Part shown: one piece after another, positions 35,001 to 36,893 of the stretch
How the letters are laid out: the number at the start of each line of letters is the position of its first letter
How positions within the stretch are numbered: position 1 is the first letter of the stretch
NCBI GenBank assembly: GCA_009779935.1
Contig: WRAX01000001.1
Coordinates: 101,758-154,822 of the forward strand
Source of the DNA: Defluviitaleaceae bacterium
Lineage (GTDB): Bacteria; Bacillota; Clostridia; Lachnospirales; WRAX01
DNA length: 53,065 nt
Direction of reading: 5' to 3'
Position numbers and translations under genes: made by a program
The notes under the pieces: model-generated
The model's database searches: none
Seen by the model: the letters and a program-made list of their open reading frames with translations, nothing else
What the model was told of the DNA's origin: nothing

Positions 35001-35613
35001 CCACATGGCTTGGCCACATGGCTTGGTCAATTACAGGGGAAAATGCATGGGCATTGCCTTGTCCACGTCCCACGCCCCAATTATCCGCAAACCACTCCGA
35101 AACATTCAATAGTTCACGATTTGGGTATAAAAGTCCATATGTAACATCATCCGTATAAAGCAGATAAATTGCAGGAAATTTGCTAAAATCAATGTCGCCC
35201 TTTAGGGTGCCGTAGGGTATAGTGGTTTCCCAATCCCCGTCAAAGTCAAAGCCTATAAAATGGTGCAAAGCAGGCACCGGCATTGGGGGCAGCGTAGCAG
35301 GGGGCGGCACCGGTGGTGTTGCAGGGGGCGATGGTTGCTCCTCTTCGTCCCCAACTTCTTCTTGCTTCTCATCATCTTCATAACTATTTTCGTGCTCGTT
35401 TTCGTATTCCTCTTCCTTGGATTCTTCTTCGTATTCATCGTACTTATCTTCGTAGATATTATCGTAATACCCTTCTTCAGTAAATTCGGTGTAAACATCA
35501 AAACCAACCCATCCCTCGGCAAAAAGATGGGTTCCGGAACTTGTGACAAACATTACAAAAAACAAAACAAACGCAATAATCCTTCTTATCACGCCGGCTG
35601 TTGATTTCTTCAT
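8026..35613 (-). CDS. Giant exported multidomain surface protein (about 9,195 residues)
   Basis: This is one open frame of about 27.6 kb with no stop, predicted near 1 MDa. From the N-terminus: signal peptide (MKKSTAGVIRR then FVLFFVMFVTSS); an acidic stretch and a PPATPPVPPPATLPP linker; about 15 Ig-like modules of Big_4 type with FGTxxxxLxLP signatures (35260-29390); a BspA-type leucine-rich block (29380-28690); an Ig-like segment; about 39 modules ending in RPxxGLxxGxxxDxLxI-like signatures (28310-9060); a Pro/Asp linker; and four stalk half-repeats related to the copper amine oxidase N-terminal family. There is no LPXTG signal, so attachment is probably through the stalk or non-covalent. 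The ATG at 35613 is chosen because AGGGGTGG precedes it, a signal peptide follows, and a promoter covers the longer reading. Adhesion or surface-layer function is inferred. Confidence 0.93.
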   Translation of the reverse strand: MKKSTAGVIRRIIAFVLFFVMFVTSSGTHLFAEGWVGFDVYTEFTEEGYYDNIYEDKYDEYEEESKEEEYENEHENSYEDDEKQEEVGDEEEQPSPPATPPVPPPATLPPMPVPALHHFIGFDFDGDWETTIPYGTLKGDIDFSKFPAIYLLYTDDVTYGLLYPNRELLNVSEWFADNWGVGRGQGNAHAFSPVIDQAMWPSHVEWPFGGIDAVTLPSVSVYVGLREYVVVGFEIENKDRAEVDFGTVVDDLPLPNPIDIRKVIYGFEIEGEISASVYVQWASESFGFGMAVGNHYFTPAEILTDLPNKITICDDALEHAVLEVEVMPPVVDEIVGFADIFEEEISVPMGTAWEVLAAALPEHITVIASIDGLQDHLEAFYMPVEWVSYPKFAGLESYVLSPVILEDAPIWLYDFDLPDEFETDKPTINIVISEEISWFAIISKLEFSFENVEVAFGTNWNDIDLPEYVIVEVEAIPPNNIDPILPLAAEGVIDMQIPINWDEGSFDPYQDGFVVIHGNLVLPFNVTTDQDLAVSITVQVRGPNVYRVVEFLDEFDKIGVPFGIYFADILASLPSTIAADVYVVGFENYVFEADLPITWQLVAGQIFEGYEGNVYTFVPVFGGNVELGGNTLPYAEFEILDAVFNITNFVGFYGDDNLDLQQLFGTPFESFEQFLPNYIVVDLVVMPAGPIAPLSIQVGDTEEDVRLEIIGWDFDFDEFEVGIYEFAPIINWNFEGRDVLDMGGLVESIYIEILSLQYNVVSLELPAGYEDEMNVLYGTSWGDLDLPNHVVIEIETQNHYLGNFTITRNVNVSSWIQGTFPSNGQIDIGPHTVEPVIDWTSLNLPEFGDNYVFALPSNIDYPYITIEIDKPRFVLTSVDMPNNFAVVFGTPFTSLGLLNNLTVNFDVYNDNDVFLRTTSISINRNEHFIWQQGLYDEYDPDTYEISAVIDFDEIFNNINADWELPINFEMPYIEVTVRNIIITGFANVDNQWLAFGEVENNINWPLQITPYVVRYGLGSINYDNGVTTYIGALDTVNLIDVGNWELCDTQNPTGTFFDTENVTTYYFVPQNLNLSLFYPNPLTIELVNELPILEITILPIPIVYIYDDNEDVGFGTSLTDIHTYVLPNQVAARVLILPTQKTGDDVEVGNPTPDQFGRILVRRYFDVDAWSPNSDPVFNGNVPYTYIFAAYIDACINTYVFDTTLSIHQSKLAVRVREIGIVDTPATYTDVNFGTTLPELQNGYGLIVPVLPATLWLAIRIIPGEYRLGADVVIDAAVDTNGYILVSREFDVTWDNGDPVFTGLVADDYIFTANLVDGTNHHFVSGVDLPTKTITVLPPQFTAVEFDNPWVSPDTITPFAYGTLKTALDLPDTLDIIVHIYGGLGGARLIGSPIIIEYTPIGFYADRDDHVIYWEHTFVSTTVGNHNFVPSVNISNLEDLIFDYMADGGLVGSDVFVATNALSDLAAEIVTRTIDAPIYTIVDFAPISPISPALFGTPFANLGLPTTIEVEARVFDPRDTDKDGSYPYLRSQGPIALTLGVDFEWLVDDGAGNLITPNLATFTFEADNRFEIAGNYRFVADFDLDGIFGAGLWEEQQGFIVETDVEVLPIIIIGFVDLPPYSLPFGVDLLAIPTIANPILAYVRIWGNDGVAAVPVYPDSWTQTPAFNGQTAGRYYFAPVFADPVMPQFEYGVHQIDLDIGEEMAELLVVVRRIPILEVFFDCPTHTNGNCPTTGDCFERQYFNYGATLGGILDEGVPAPPNQVIRTRYLRVEMRVIADEIRSGDIIISGYPPALPLDYVTVHRRIAVYEWLGGFKYDNYVNRIYFSGTTPGIYRFELAFDDGRYALYNPNSSLINGDYVGDGDTPYMTVVVEERVYVIQHFALHQNPITHGQREMRTGPAPWHRDYYVGSFGRAVARGTSAMGLNRPAVMAYIHLYQTDGSLLRSEWINIGGTYVWSEFNTLYNHAVILENNYGRTTWDAGQRLMNHGGRNDGGGMEWYWYNGWGNPSTTFNFNGHSPGVFEFAPQLRPNPDINFVFGSSERIPWESGNSFTWPVGFDLPTTTIEIMRPDFNGILYTYVTAGGNRLLQNYMVGARNYMFVYPREVSTVRVRSVNWVTGNPATNTNLIANSHPITGPYLNVYNWPNLHTLDFNDFRGTFAANAFRGVAYDAEAAGNDINIIQTLILWPGINLPANYVFRDNTVLTTLSTSRTNPVFGLIDLTYVNSIGRGTFMGNRSMAALRLSNTITAYPAYAFNGASNLRLIVQGNTASLSAAATTFANIPFGQATIIRDDYRLGTNNIQLAGGLGIPAGFGGMGRYAHLPNRFVSIGDDITIAQSPELHAGLSNWQHMGSNVLSFQWYFGTINPAATHNGRIVNEGSIRPGIAGSPVAGQTNPTWTRTIANETMLGYYQLRITFVDGTVHYTLPLSFANLDMDIRITTPRCRGLAGYPLYPNFDPEGECDNCSDCGERPDNTTLRHDFACRGAGYSWTASDFAEFRIYNLGNPLAGGIDITGVNTSFAGGGNSPFQLNRDLVVGTSMTSTVSPVGRPDAWGDVEHPYANVRVWPRTGLFPGLHTDYLVITSIEGVEERIFLTFYVKSHDLSVSVDADGSGIYWRPVRYTGGVAYPTQFLTWHFPSIPAGYLQANHINRHAEYIANNADYLGVVGFVQFDIRNNTNRNMMGINTVFLQGGANSPFEILDRQGGYLAGGVATNVLGTFTRTLTANGYGNVRVRPVPNLEPDIHTDQLIIRGLDGFEVIIDLVFEVLEPGFDIRVRTGAHDWVYIDDVDDLTRPVGDPFTHPNIGIIFPDRGHGAVQLDDSNPSVLLGSRQIDLDNMSDTTSISGIDWYFYSTGDRYQGAYFELWRDLVRGVERGEGAMGTGEAFLPHNMLFPIRGNAHSVFGDDLWHGNWRISPRNNLLHDRGPHSDQPAFPLAIGLFAELGCINGDDCYCDVYIPNPNNFDGIVRHYYEDGIVPISSASTYTQTTYEDYFVITANYDFRLKVPLQITIIQPYFDVVARDSLGGDIIATTYRDAGNNPIHGLERPFRIEWRDAGYFNFHNNYRINNTSRALAAGPRQINIQNLGTIPVHSLEWDWKGSAGYISHDGGATFAPNPIPRPFIVSTRGLRVGTSTTTGTGNIPVAAWLAPIGSSTANSFPNWQDWDDIDNPPTNNTANIRVRPVHQLPVGLHRDYIVITGGGGFEMVIPIEFEVRQPIFDISVIAISDGGNHTAGRITSAECGILPGTACVCHPRIPQTMVVSYTNLDDSVLRFPSRQYGYGPFMGGDLESNQWHNLNLENGHRQIVVRNNGTGAITQINGHQWASQLDAGNPQIQPFVVTRNLTAYRGHAQLHRLRNYIPITGGGHIPYNQIWVRPNTGLPVGEHYDYLILTGRYGFELWVRVEFEVLTASYVTASPLEWTFTARDTNYRLTHVHDSGIGGGTAGHHRTGYFQVNLTNNTATDIDFGFARTTPTGDGGILGWNGASNFNAGQDLRTGTGTAPVLTSPRITFGLGVNSPFMIYRGLNTGHDTAPGVSAPFGVGNLTHLEAGAAGNIRVMPRLGLPHIPGTTCVDGIYTPGAHTDVMTITIPSPSGGAPQVIIVNLSFTVHPRPGLQLHSPTHWGQAQTAWGLYGGNRIYDLNQISNLDNFNSTNHTNYHNTTVTRTGDIPLWSFAPVFEGYGFTEYAGNPGSFGYGSYYGARGTMGGGTWSLMETGGGIATAAGGHPRDHHQMLSVMTVELNNLGRDRINDVTATFQSQLNGGQSPFYIQRGLQTQFSNLSQAEMAGAGIGNRDGAGTGASNVHATFLEALVTRVALGGGTGGVCCGDCRSNFQIQILVPCGGCDYADPDLPTLGECNNPQIEYVYDSCPPWQFDEHGNRITHDEYGNLLWYCCDDCCCQDGEEDWNNMREILTPRRHNYRIRPRAGLQPGIHEDVFVVISEHGVEIEIALRFEVLAYEIGVSAVGGADVLGIAGGDERDANNHHVNAEVDPFAFETRQLGFVSSGTVNDRYLGPIEFVFENLATPQRWGDTNQHVHNPVYSTLRVDRLQWAFASELGILGADLALVYAEAEGPGGTTIMAPQLLSPFTVAQTLTTADNQETINEARRGRNHTDWIYGIWSGYHALAERSTPGIREASNANSTSTMVIEPRPLLGLIYGGTATYRDYLIIWNPLTSYDNPLVRIPLEITLQPFLVQVDSILEPNAGGRGRDFGNSPDNYGEPIDVDREWVWHQASVGADTRPWNFGWRFPGIPVQERTAVALDANGNNSGGDAAIFRIENNGDFPITGISDENFTWLSQRNALHPWHTSGIHPFVVVDLSLVADNAANSSNFVDRINPNGQSGDYAYVRIAPRDNLPPGRHTDTLFIRNDGGFEIAIPVTIYIYEYRMDVVVELFVPREQGFNIDLAEDTRIIRLQNNSPFPISFVEMEFMRVPRHPDTNAILPYRYNGEIVVGAMPGTGNAAGTPADRAFNTADVGGRAHYTDMDGNPLVAFGSGFVRAYIITAGTPAMPHYLGGGTYWVDENGFLLDEFGNRLVEYPPESGFFQLFADGTKPHPTLTDPAVRAFRQNAQGRYLDALGNVLTFNPTPGIMTWVLENDCIHYHQGNHGLEAILRTGELEGDFFSVHGNMLFDHWNVQGGFHIDENGNPILINGNPVPVTTVEGMGAAHPNGDPYEVFLIIRMREGLGEGHFFEYINVRNEFHFNAFVPLNFTVVRNTFALRPNPPIIDFGAVYFGASALPSPIQVTLTNAGNTDITGLTNDRFTFVPNEEEGKWGTGTGLGVNPFAMYEHLTSPAIPRPNPAVPTANQGQIAIALTDILSDWNPSIWEPGLYTAILQIDTAIQGQQQAGTVEIEVRFTILPPAADILTQRLDFGNRGVGYGLASVAHSATVGNQVGYQYVVVRNLVDGDSTIEMLDWAWVGDDDPNFVPPFWIEPLDPVNNQYGNRFIRANDGTPANTGYGRFAVRPVAGLAPGRHTATLIVDFAHSGDNFPALVDIVFYVDGHEGVIDPRDYNWTPRPVGYIRSEAPQRYFVVENTGDWPIYITDIGLVGTNAASFEIVTPLPATAPIAPNSTSGPIYVRPLLGLGEGLYRAALAITIGTSPYDDPAKRAIDAVHDVTLNAEITFTVTPPGISAQTMPTTITWETMGWQYSPRDWRAVTITNTGTIILENTRVEFDGSNFEIRNPDYDGTNAYTVGEVFIPHLIPFSHRLDPEHVANSRVYSAVVYVRPASGHTPNQYADTLRFFRTNATGVDVGLLGTTSVYFDVELATATLTPTLGDWGVTDANYAMRPVIEFTLTNNGRDWLTGLGATITTMNFEIVTHGPAALNYGESGTWTIRPVTGLVPALYEAQLIIEGHHGFNISSDLRFEVNPSIVTAHPPIRNWGIVTAGYLSGSVPPQQFRIVNNSQYQIPSLDFSLTGPFTALSPSGNTVGPIPAGGAVYIVVQPALGQNVGQYEGGLYLSGQNLTIEVVDEHNVVIDTYTVPGPNMRIPLLFEVVPPVATANRIDMAATYGYAISAAQATRYIYHSGGQYNILGITASFANGTASVFGLVGGVPPIITPHTGGARPQFTVQAQLGLAEGFYYDTLQIRGANGFALDIPITFAVGPFLAEADAPTFDDRVVGYTNPPYWGIVQVRNLSDDGTDLQNLLITLPPNSPFVFEYPDNLPQTLYYNDYIEFRVRPRVGLPLGTHNATILVSSADGGFVLPIGVSFTVVNPTFEATLHTTGRAYPNNVTSRERYDWPEARLGYNLAIAYTVPFIITNTGTGSLSGLRAEFHYNTGYFVITQQPIPTLLATDFTTIIPNPNNRTATVNVRPATMLDFGHYRDILVVRDEFGRVVLEAELTFFVNAFDVDLTPQVWDFGVMEEGFGFGAAVDADFVIDPENYDMVFPIRLVLENNETFPLEGLAANLHLGANSPFEIVGALSNTSMADRYANPDYDNPVRGVNYITLIVRPIATLLAGVHTDTLVITGHAATEGLGQLAVTAQLRFEVIHPPILLRTEPNSISFGRYNVDDGSVFGLTTNPGATLPLDPAGLTGSVYAAFNSGVSHFNTTDPATPWQRRIAIYNDSPRPIGDFNAVLAGGANSPFVIYQGFNHNLPISSRYYGANGDYINYETQYGSVHLYIRPAAGLRGGVFTDLLIITADNGLVQLVVPLTIEVRGPANLYRAEIIQIYRVSDSANLPIAGGVNVEMYVGQSPGDFIHYITIQNTGTGDLPFGNALDLAMALMPAGIFEIAYVATNPAPTVLAPGDTVQIAIQPVLAATGAPNTLSGIAQLRYENIAMPDRGDGRMNDGTIGRFYVPLNLTVRSRSFLVDWANPAHNSPFIVYRDENPLNSYVGNVRRIYIINQSGINLPIANLEHTFLTNEFTIINWPDNSVVLTPYGTVGDRAYFYVRPRVARNLLGGHHDMLTIRNTVDNSAQQTIAPIVLEVIAPTFTVDLQATSPTAQPFNFAYLGETSARHTRNVTIRNTSRVPLGFGDDDLMRLTFGYNAHQMTNNMFEIVARPTAALLPYNSFATVGASGVPSGGDVVNVSGGYTTVFEVRPTTLALSQIRDGVGTNPQPASVYLEVWHRYAQLVRHNLTLEVRPVLFSLTPQNTVPADDEYTFIIDWNQTPFNQYVELTNQSTRERIALRNLNIPYNATHTISGNVNGTATPLFELNFMLAEAYNAGYVVRVGNNYYLDMGETIRIAIRPTVAAVTSAITTAGHTADLELEYRIGTALSDEAERVLTIKIAPPEIRVTSLTGTNPLGFTLYTGQNPASRYAYNTANRISRFITIHNDSDGAILYSQLTITFGCDIACGQHYTWFGYIWPQVYVYVETTPGDYVRVYSPAAIPANGSINVPIYINRAALPADIYNHAPTLFEAAVNVVVAPGGTANQQGSISLEFEARPMLFEVDADADVNRINIEMGWNQVIGTGQEHIVTLGNLSTWHYMRLTNLTHSFNDSNTRQVRDASNNWVAAPNISITHPLFVIVPNQPWPTADAANPNLAFNGDLPFTIRPHENTRQMGHGRYFSTLTITYTINGQTSHTATIRVELVIDPINIRVDYSSLQQFNMYLYENPLTGLLSNHEDYYIHGGLVYNASRHHRVQRVRVYNDGYGPITPAVDLPTVACLCGWFSNRWQRNADGTAKTIENGEYIWLYIYVNHTMNTTNFTMHEGGSHTAGNPNTFNSPYAIRPGFLRIHSREGLELGPQMLMIPFSLEIRPVNFTVAAAIPSDLPTHPATQGNTSIIMDRDENPSNHRRLVTITNTSTRESINVGTALNQMGINFGASSPFQFVGTAPSGTIAPGGNMQFEIMPTTAASGTVGNHSDNLTANYRRSGTVGAYGTTTECSLGLIDDPNHICDSDCAKRQRARMTGNVNTLFSLTVRAPQFTITAPASLNFVIYEGEAPTTAGRMLRTTITNNSQGTLTLADLDFRFVGYGTYVGADFIGFTEQGNWSAPSINHNGTAYIYIRKANRAMPADISGNRRVGTMFIDHEDGETRSIPVYLEVRQIPFTATAVTNLAVTMDWGADNTLSAHSRQVNLATQTVWHQMNLANLGHQFSHSITALGTNNLFEIVPNTIWTAGGNITNTTSPLPQFSLRPTAAATTLPPGTYTETLTLTYRILDDNGTTLHPSRTVTLTLTLTITAPNIDADQTTRNFNIYVNEAFNNTANTTRRQLVRVDNNSAGPVPIAHFDVDIIGAGAGWFAHNWYATAAATAPMAANGVIPAGGHVYVAVWLQRAALATLAEVNPSIEAALTIEARSAIVGTAAAIEFETDLRLDVRPVDFSVTVGTGGATITMPWGQPPTSHMRRVTIYNHSTRMAIPLSGTNAMAIGFTDNTANAIFRIADGALGVPTGNIPASPDALNRNSIHFYIQPTDRASRIVTPAAGETDNLRVTYHRAATPTVSPDDTQFTLIVQAPQFTISPTQDVPQISLYVGEAPRTAVGGNDYFHRRQVVITNPGPGPLPLNNSMITINCSITCTPGDCDNWFVFEIVGGAAGTGAIEIPAGGTATINIWASRTPLPADDIVAGTGVDHTATLNISITGQHGNWDLGGATATNNRNANLALQVLPVQFNLNPLAQNPATAVNVTMNWGHNHDNAAHQRTVDLTNTSSRRNIVLANMTDAFAYSPGGTARPATFTGNLFEIVPSTSWQTAGNLGIVPDYRQFAIRPTAAAATLPPGTYRETLTITYFVGGTTNAHITHYRIMHLELTIQRPNLAITNTAQRNYNTYVGEAFGNDSHHRQYITIHNPSLGPIPIAHLPVAINDVTANGGDWFGHAWYVRNAAYPYNLLPLAANGYIPAGGYAYIAMFLNRNPVAQVADIPTSHAATFNITADSILYGAGTPIVFNVPLSLQVRPVDFAIIAPHQSGTSPTSWQMPNNWHLAMHWGEDTTVHNRIAVHVQNLSTRMPIDLDRIAESFAPLTDLFELQWANPTNQYISVVGEAGNTRHFYLLPTTAATRPPVNYIWGGYYDGTMYFNERATTLALNYPSSGRGDNQISLTLRVLPPQLYLDTTQIEIDMYWGEDPTSTYPRNHVRTITIVNHLVGVVPLDDLYIYFASDDAGSFHFDDIRFFDENDDEITVNWDLVDFNGGTYNRINILDNTDLPSGGRIEIDIRAHDDAPYTSGLHTATTWIRTLGLNYSVATNLIVRRPTFEIRFEGEVITEYCDPIDITFMVNDNPLNHTRQVTLHNIGHGPMFVYDILKYYFRNGVYDEPYCDDDDCTDDYCDGTCTYIGIVGSMGVLTTNGDEEFRIIALTKPEPIPPVCDDDDCLDDDCDGSCYVSGLGLFVPLNDDDDDDDDGIYVLNPGEYIIITIAATEQAAGIVGINRCDLLNIVHGSEDDNFGHKQGVNLVLNVLARPVPPPPPLDPPSNNYDDDYGDIGILPPPRPQTPPEDQENNQGDDGYGEDADQNNQGEGTYFENWDFEAETTIIIVPIASRNIYRVGRLGNSYRNAAVVAQDVHTWLSDADATMISIRFMADLLGFDIIWDAETLTATMDAGGLNISFTHGSFYMYVDGMPVPLTNALGQPIYTSLINGRIFVPLRSLGYALGMPVRWNSQTQTAYLYIIPTGAMQREFAIPIVGVTAGKTVVTIGNRQIVNGMATYQTTASLEHDAPAWIDPDYGRMMVPLRFVSYALGFDVAWDYNTRTATIDPDGRAITFTAGENLATIRGDRMFIPLRILSEALNAPVSWNPYTHTAYLYITY
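8029..8830 (-). other. Stalk (Cu-amine-oxidase-N1-like) domains of the giant protein
   Basis: Four half-repeats of about 60-70 residues carry the signature (I/V)PLR-x3-(Y/S)ALG-x3-W-x3-TxTA, for example RIFVPLRSLGYALGMPVRW, MMVPLRFVSYALGFDVAW and MFIPLRILSEALNAPVSW. This family (PF07833 type) is common at the ends of exported clostridial and Paenibacillus proteins and is thought to support or anchor them at the cell envelope. It is the only plausible anchor in the protein. Confidence 0.85.
8835..9066 (-). other. Pro/Asp-rich low-complexity linker of the giant protein
   Basis: The segment encodes PVPPPPPLDPPSNNYDDDYG and similar Pro-, Asp-, Asn- and Gln-rich stretches, linking the module array to the stalk domains. 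A few hundred bases further into the gene, 9244-9267 encodes eight consecutive Asp residues. Confidence 0.85.
9060..28320 (-). repeat. Array of about 39 long beta-sandwich-like modules
   Basis: Modules of about 130-190 residues are recognised by a late signature such as VRPRVGLPLGTHNATILV or IRPRAGLQPGIHEDVFVV, after a strand like (F/V)xIxNxGxxxI. They end in a strand such as LRFEV or ITFAV. The layout resembles ASPM-SPD-2-Hydin-like or choice-of-anchor-type domains. Towards the stalk (below about 16,000) the modules alternate between two subtypes: one with MxWGxxxxxHxR and one with (Y/I)xGExxxxxxRxxxI. They are diverged at DNA level, so the array is old rather than freshly amplified. Counting was by eye. 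Confidence 0.75.
12723..12740. repeat. Three TTAGGG units inside the giant gene
   Basis: Three perfect tandem hexamers read on the plus strand, with two more at 12795-12806. On the coding strand they spell alternating Thr-Leu codons of a beta-strand (VTLTLTLTI). This is simple sequence within coding DNA, not a telomere. Confidence 0.9.
28690..29380 (-). other. BspA-like leucine-rich repeat block of the giant protein
   Basis: Units such as SIGRGTFMGNRSMAALRLS and ITAYPAYAFNGASNLRLIV fit the LRR_5/BspA pattern (I-x2-xAF-x-G-x2-L-x2-(I/L)). They follow LHTLDFNDFRGTFAANAF. Such repeats often mediate binding to host or matrix proteins. The block sits between the two large beta-module arrays and is the only one of its kind in the protein. 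Confidence 0.75.
29390..35260 (-). repeat. Array of about 15 Big_4-like Ig modules
   Basis: Repeated starts such as VEVAFGTNWNDIDLPEYV, MNVLYGTSWGDLDLPNHV and ALFGTPFANLGLPTTIEV are each followed about 40 residues later by a W or F strand and a GxYxFxP segment. This matches the bacterial Ig-like group 4 pattern (vxVxxGTxxxxLPxxVxV). Modules are about 110-140 residues. A markedly AT-rich stretch lies within the array at about 32,330-33,330. Confidence 0.75.
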
Positions 35614-35662
35614 ATCCACCACCCCTATCAAGCAAGCAAAAGCATAGCACAATTCTGTTGTA

Positions 35663-35691
35663 ATTATACCACAAAACCCTATAAATTGCAA
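35663..35691 (-). promoter_or_regulatory. Sigma-A promoter of the giant gene
   Basis: On the minus strand: TTGCAA (35691-35686), a 17-base spacer and TATAAT (35668-35663). The start of transcription would lie near 35656, giving a leader of about 43 nt before the ATG at 35613. The giant gene therefore has its own promoter, and the reading frame that extends upstream to 35691 is not its true N-terminus. Confidence 0.75.
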
Positions 35692-35731
35692 GTGCTTTTT
35701 AGGCAGTGTTTATTTAACGAAATTGTGCATA

Positions 35732-36001
35732 TTAATCACCTTCTGCCATCTCGCTAAACGTCATTTCCATAAATTGCACCTCCAAAGGCTGGCAATGCTG
35801 GCGCACGGCATCTAAAATTTCTTCTATGTTAATATTTACCGCACGCATTTCCTTGATGCGCAAAATATCATCAGGCTGGATATTGTGCTGTTTATATGAA
35901 ATAAACCGTGCGCCCTTTGGGCTTTTTGCCAGCACTTCAAATGTTTCAAATATCTTTGGCTGTGTTTCTGCAACAACTTCAAAAATCTTGTAAGTCAACA
36001 T
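35732..36001 (-). CDS. Small cytoplasmic protein, unknown (89 residues)
   Basis: A short protein without signal peptide or membrane helix. The N-terminal half looks beta-rich (YKIFEVVAETQPKIFETFEV) and the rest contains charged segments (PDDILRIKEMRA). I do not recognise a family. The start is well supported: GAGGGA lies 7-12 bases before the ATG at 36001, and a TTGACT-17-TATAAT promoter lies 35-60 bases upstream. It sits directly upstream of the giant gene in the same direction, 118 bases apart, but each has its own promoter. A functional link is possible but unproven. Confidence 0.7.
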   Translation of the reverse strand: MLTYKIFEVVAETQPKIFETFEVLAKSPKGARFISYKQHNIQPDDILRIKEMRAVNINIEEILDAVRQHCQPLEVQFMEMTFSEMAEGD

Positions 36002-36034
36002 GCCACTTCCCTCATATATTTTATGTTATAAAAC

Positions 36035-36063
36035 ATTATACAGGATATTGCACAAAAAGTCAA
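36035..36063 (-). promoter_or_regulatory. Sigma-A promoter of the 89-residue gene
   Basis: On the minus strand: TTGACT (36063-36058), a 17-base spacer and TATAAT (36040-36035), close to consensus. Confidence 0.78.
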
Positions 36064-36118
36064 ACGCTTTAAGTCCGTTCGCTATAACCACTGTGCACCA
36101 TAAAATAAATTCTTTTTC

Positions 36119-36147
36119 TTGCGATTTGTGCTGTAAGATGTTATAAT
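36119..36147 (+). promoter_or_regulatory. Promoter of the DUF4177-like gene
   Basis: TTGCGA (36119-36124), a 17-base spacer and TATAAT (36142-36147). The predicted start is near 36154, about 25-40 bases before the possible start codons. Confidence 0.65.
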
Positions 36148-36178
36148 TTAGTTGTGTCGCCTCTTGGTGGCAACATCC

Positions 36179-36400
36179 ATGCAGGGGGGTGAGATCATCT
36201 ACGAATACAAAACAACAACTATCAAAGCAGTTGGTGGCAGCATTGGATTTAGCGAAGAAAAATTTGATGCGGCTTGCACTGAGCAAATTAATAAAGTTGC
36301 GTCCGAACTTGCACCTGATGGATGGGAGTTGCTAACGATGTTCTCCGTTGCTGTAACGGGATTATATTCTTTAGTTTTTAGGCGCACATATAAGCAGTAG
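36179..36400 (+). CDS. DUF4177-like small protein
   Basis: The protein of about 67-73 residues begins YEYKTTTIKA and ends APDGWELLTMF followed by SLVFRRTYKQ. That is the layout of DUF4177 proteins (an initial YEYK strand, a helix with E/N residues, a GWEL motif and a final strand ending in an Arg-rich tail). These are short cytoplasmic proteins without known function. The start is odd: the strong SD AGGGGGGTGAG (36183-36193) lies inside the reading from the ATG at 36179, and the first codons after it are ATC ATC TAC. Either the ATG at 36179 is used with no SD, or a rare ATC start (36194 or 36197) is used. Confidence 0.6.
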   Translation: MQGGEIIYEYKTTTIKAVGGSIGFSEEKFDAACTEQINKVASELAPDGWELLTMFSVAVTGLYSLVFRRTYKQ

Positions 36401-36744
36401 CCAAAAAACGGATGCTTCGCCATTGAAGCATCCGTTTTTTAATAAGAGCGTATTCACCTTGTCTTCTTTTGGAACAGTAACACGAAGTACGCCATCTTCA
36501 AGTTTTGCTGATATTTCATCAAGTTTCGCACCGGCCAAACTAACTCTGCGGCTCATGGAGCTTGAGCGCCGCTCCCTGCGGATAAAGTTTTTGCCGTCTT
36601 TGTTGCTTTCCTCTATGCGGTTAATTTGTATGCACAGGTTATTATCGCCCTCTATGCCTAAATCAATTTCATCTTTTTGGATTCCGGGCAGTTCAGCTTC
36701 GATTAGGTACTCTGCGTCCCTTTTAATGGTACCAATCCTGCCAT
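36371..36744 (-). pseudogene. Decayed Hsp20 (small heat-shock protein) gene
   Basis: The alpha-crystallin core is intact in one frame: YLIEAELPGIQKDEIDLGIE, then RRERRSSSMSRRVSLAGAKL and DGVLRVTVPKED. Both ends are wrong. The family's usual start seems to survive as ATG GCA GGA TTG GTA CCA (36744, MAGLVP) behind AAAGGA, but it is in a different frame and stops after about 13 codons. The N-terminal arm of about 40-50 residues is missing. At the other end the frame has no stop before the terminator and reads through its stem (NGCFNGEASVFW). A CIRCE operator still precedes it. This is best explained by deletions at both ends; a shortened functional protein is less likely. Confidence 0.7.
36403..36440. 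terminator. Bidirectional terminator, 16-bp perfect stem
   Basis: AAAAAACGGATGCTTC (36403-36418) pairs perfectly with GAAGCATCCGTTTTTT (36425-36440) around a 6-nt loop. It provides a U run in both directions, ending the DUF4177-like gene (plus) and the hsp20 remnant (minus). Confidence 0.93.
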
Positions 36745-36774
36745 GATTAACAAATCCTTTATAAATTTTTATTG

Positions 36775-36801
36775 TTAGCACTCGCCAGCGTTGAGTGATA
36801 A
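36775..36801 (-). promoter_or_regulatory. CIRCE operator (HrcA-binding site)
   Basis: TTAGCACTC (36775-36783), nine bases, then GAGTGATAA (36793-36801). This is the canonical TTAGCACTC-N9-GAGTGCTAA with a single mismatch. A TATAAT box lies just upstream on the minus strand (within 36802-36816). HrcA represses heat-shock genes through this element, consistent with an hsp20 remnant downstream. Confidence 0.92.
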
Positions 36802-36817
36802 CAATATTATATTCAAA

Positions 36818-36879
36818 TCCCTCCCAAACAAAAACAACCCCATCCAGCTAGTGGCAGGGTTGTTTTTGTTTGGGAGGGA
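36818..36879 (-). terminator. Strong hairpin terminator after the anti-sigma gene
   Basis: A perfect 23-bp inverted repeat (36818-36840 with 36857-36879) has a 16-nt loop and internal runs of T, for example TTGTTTTTGTTTGGG. It lies 15 bases after the stop of the minus-strand gene at 36894 and separates it from the CIRCE/hsp20 unit. Confidence 0.85.
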
Positions 36880-36893
36880 CAGTCCCAATCTTG

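Noticed and set aside
8026-35613. CRISPR-like or recent tandem repeats in the giant gene
   Set aside because: The repeats are at protein level, long and diverged; no short identical direct repeats with spacers were seen.
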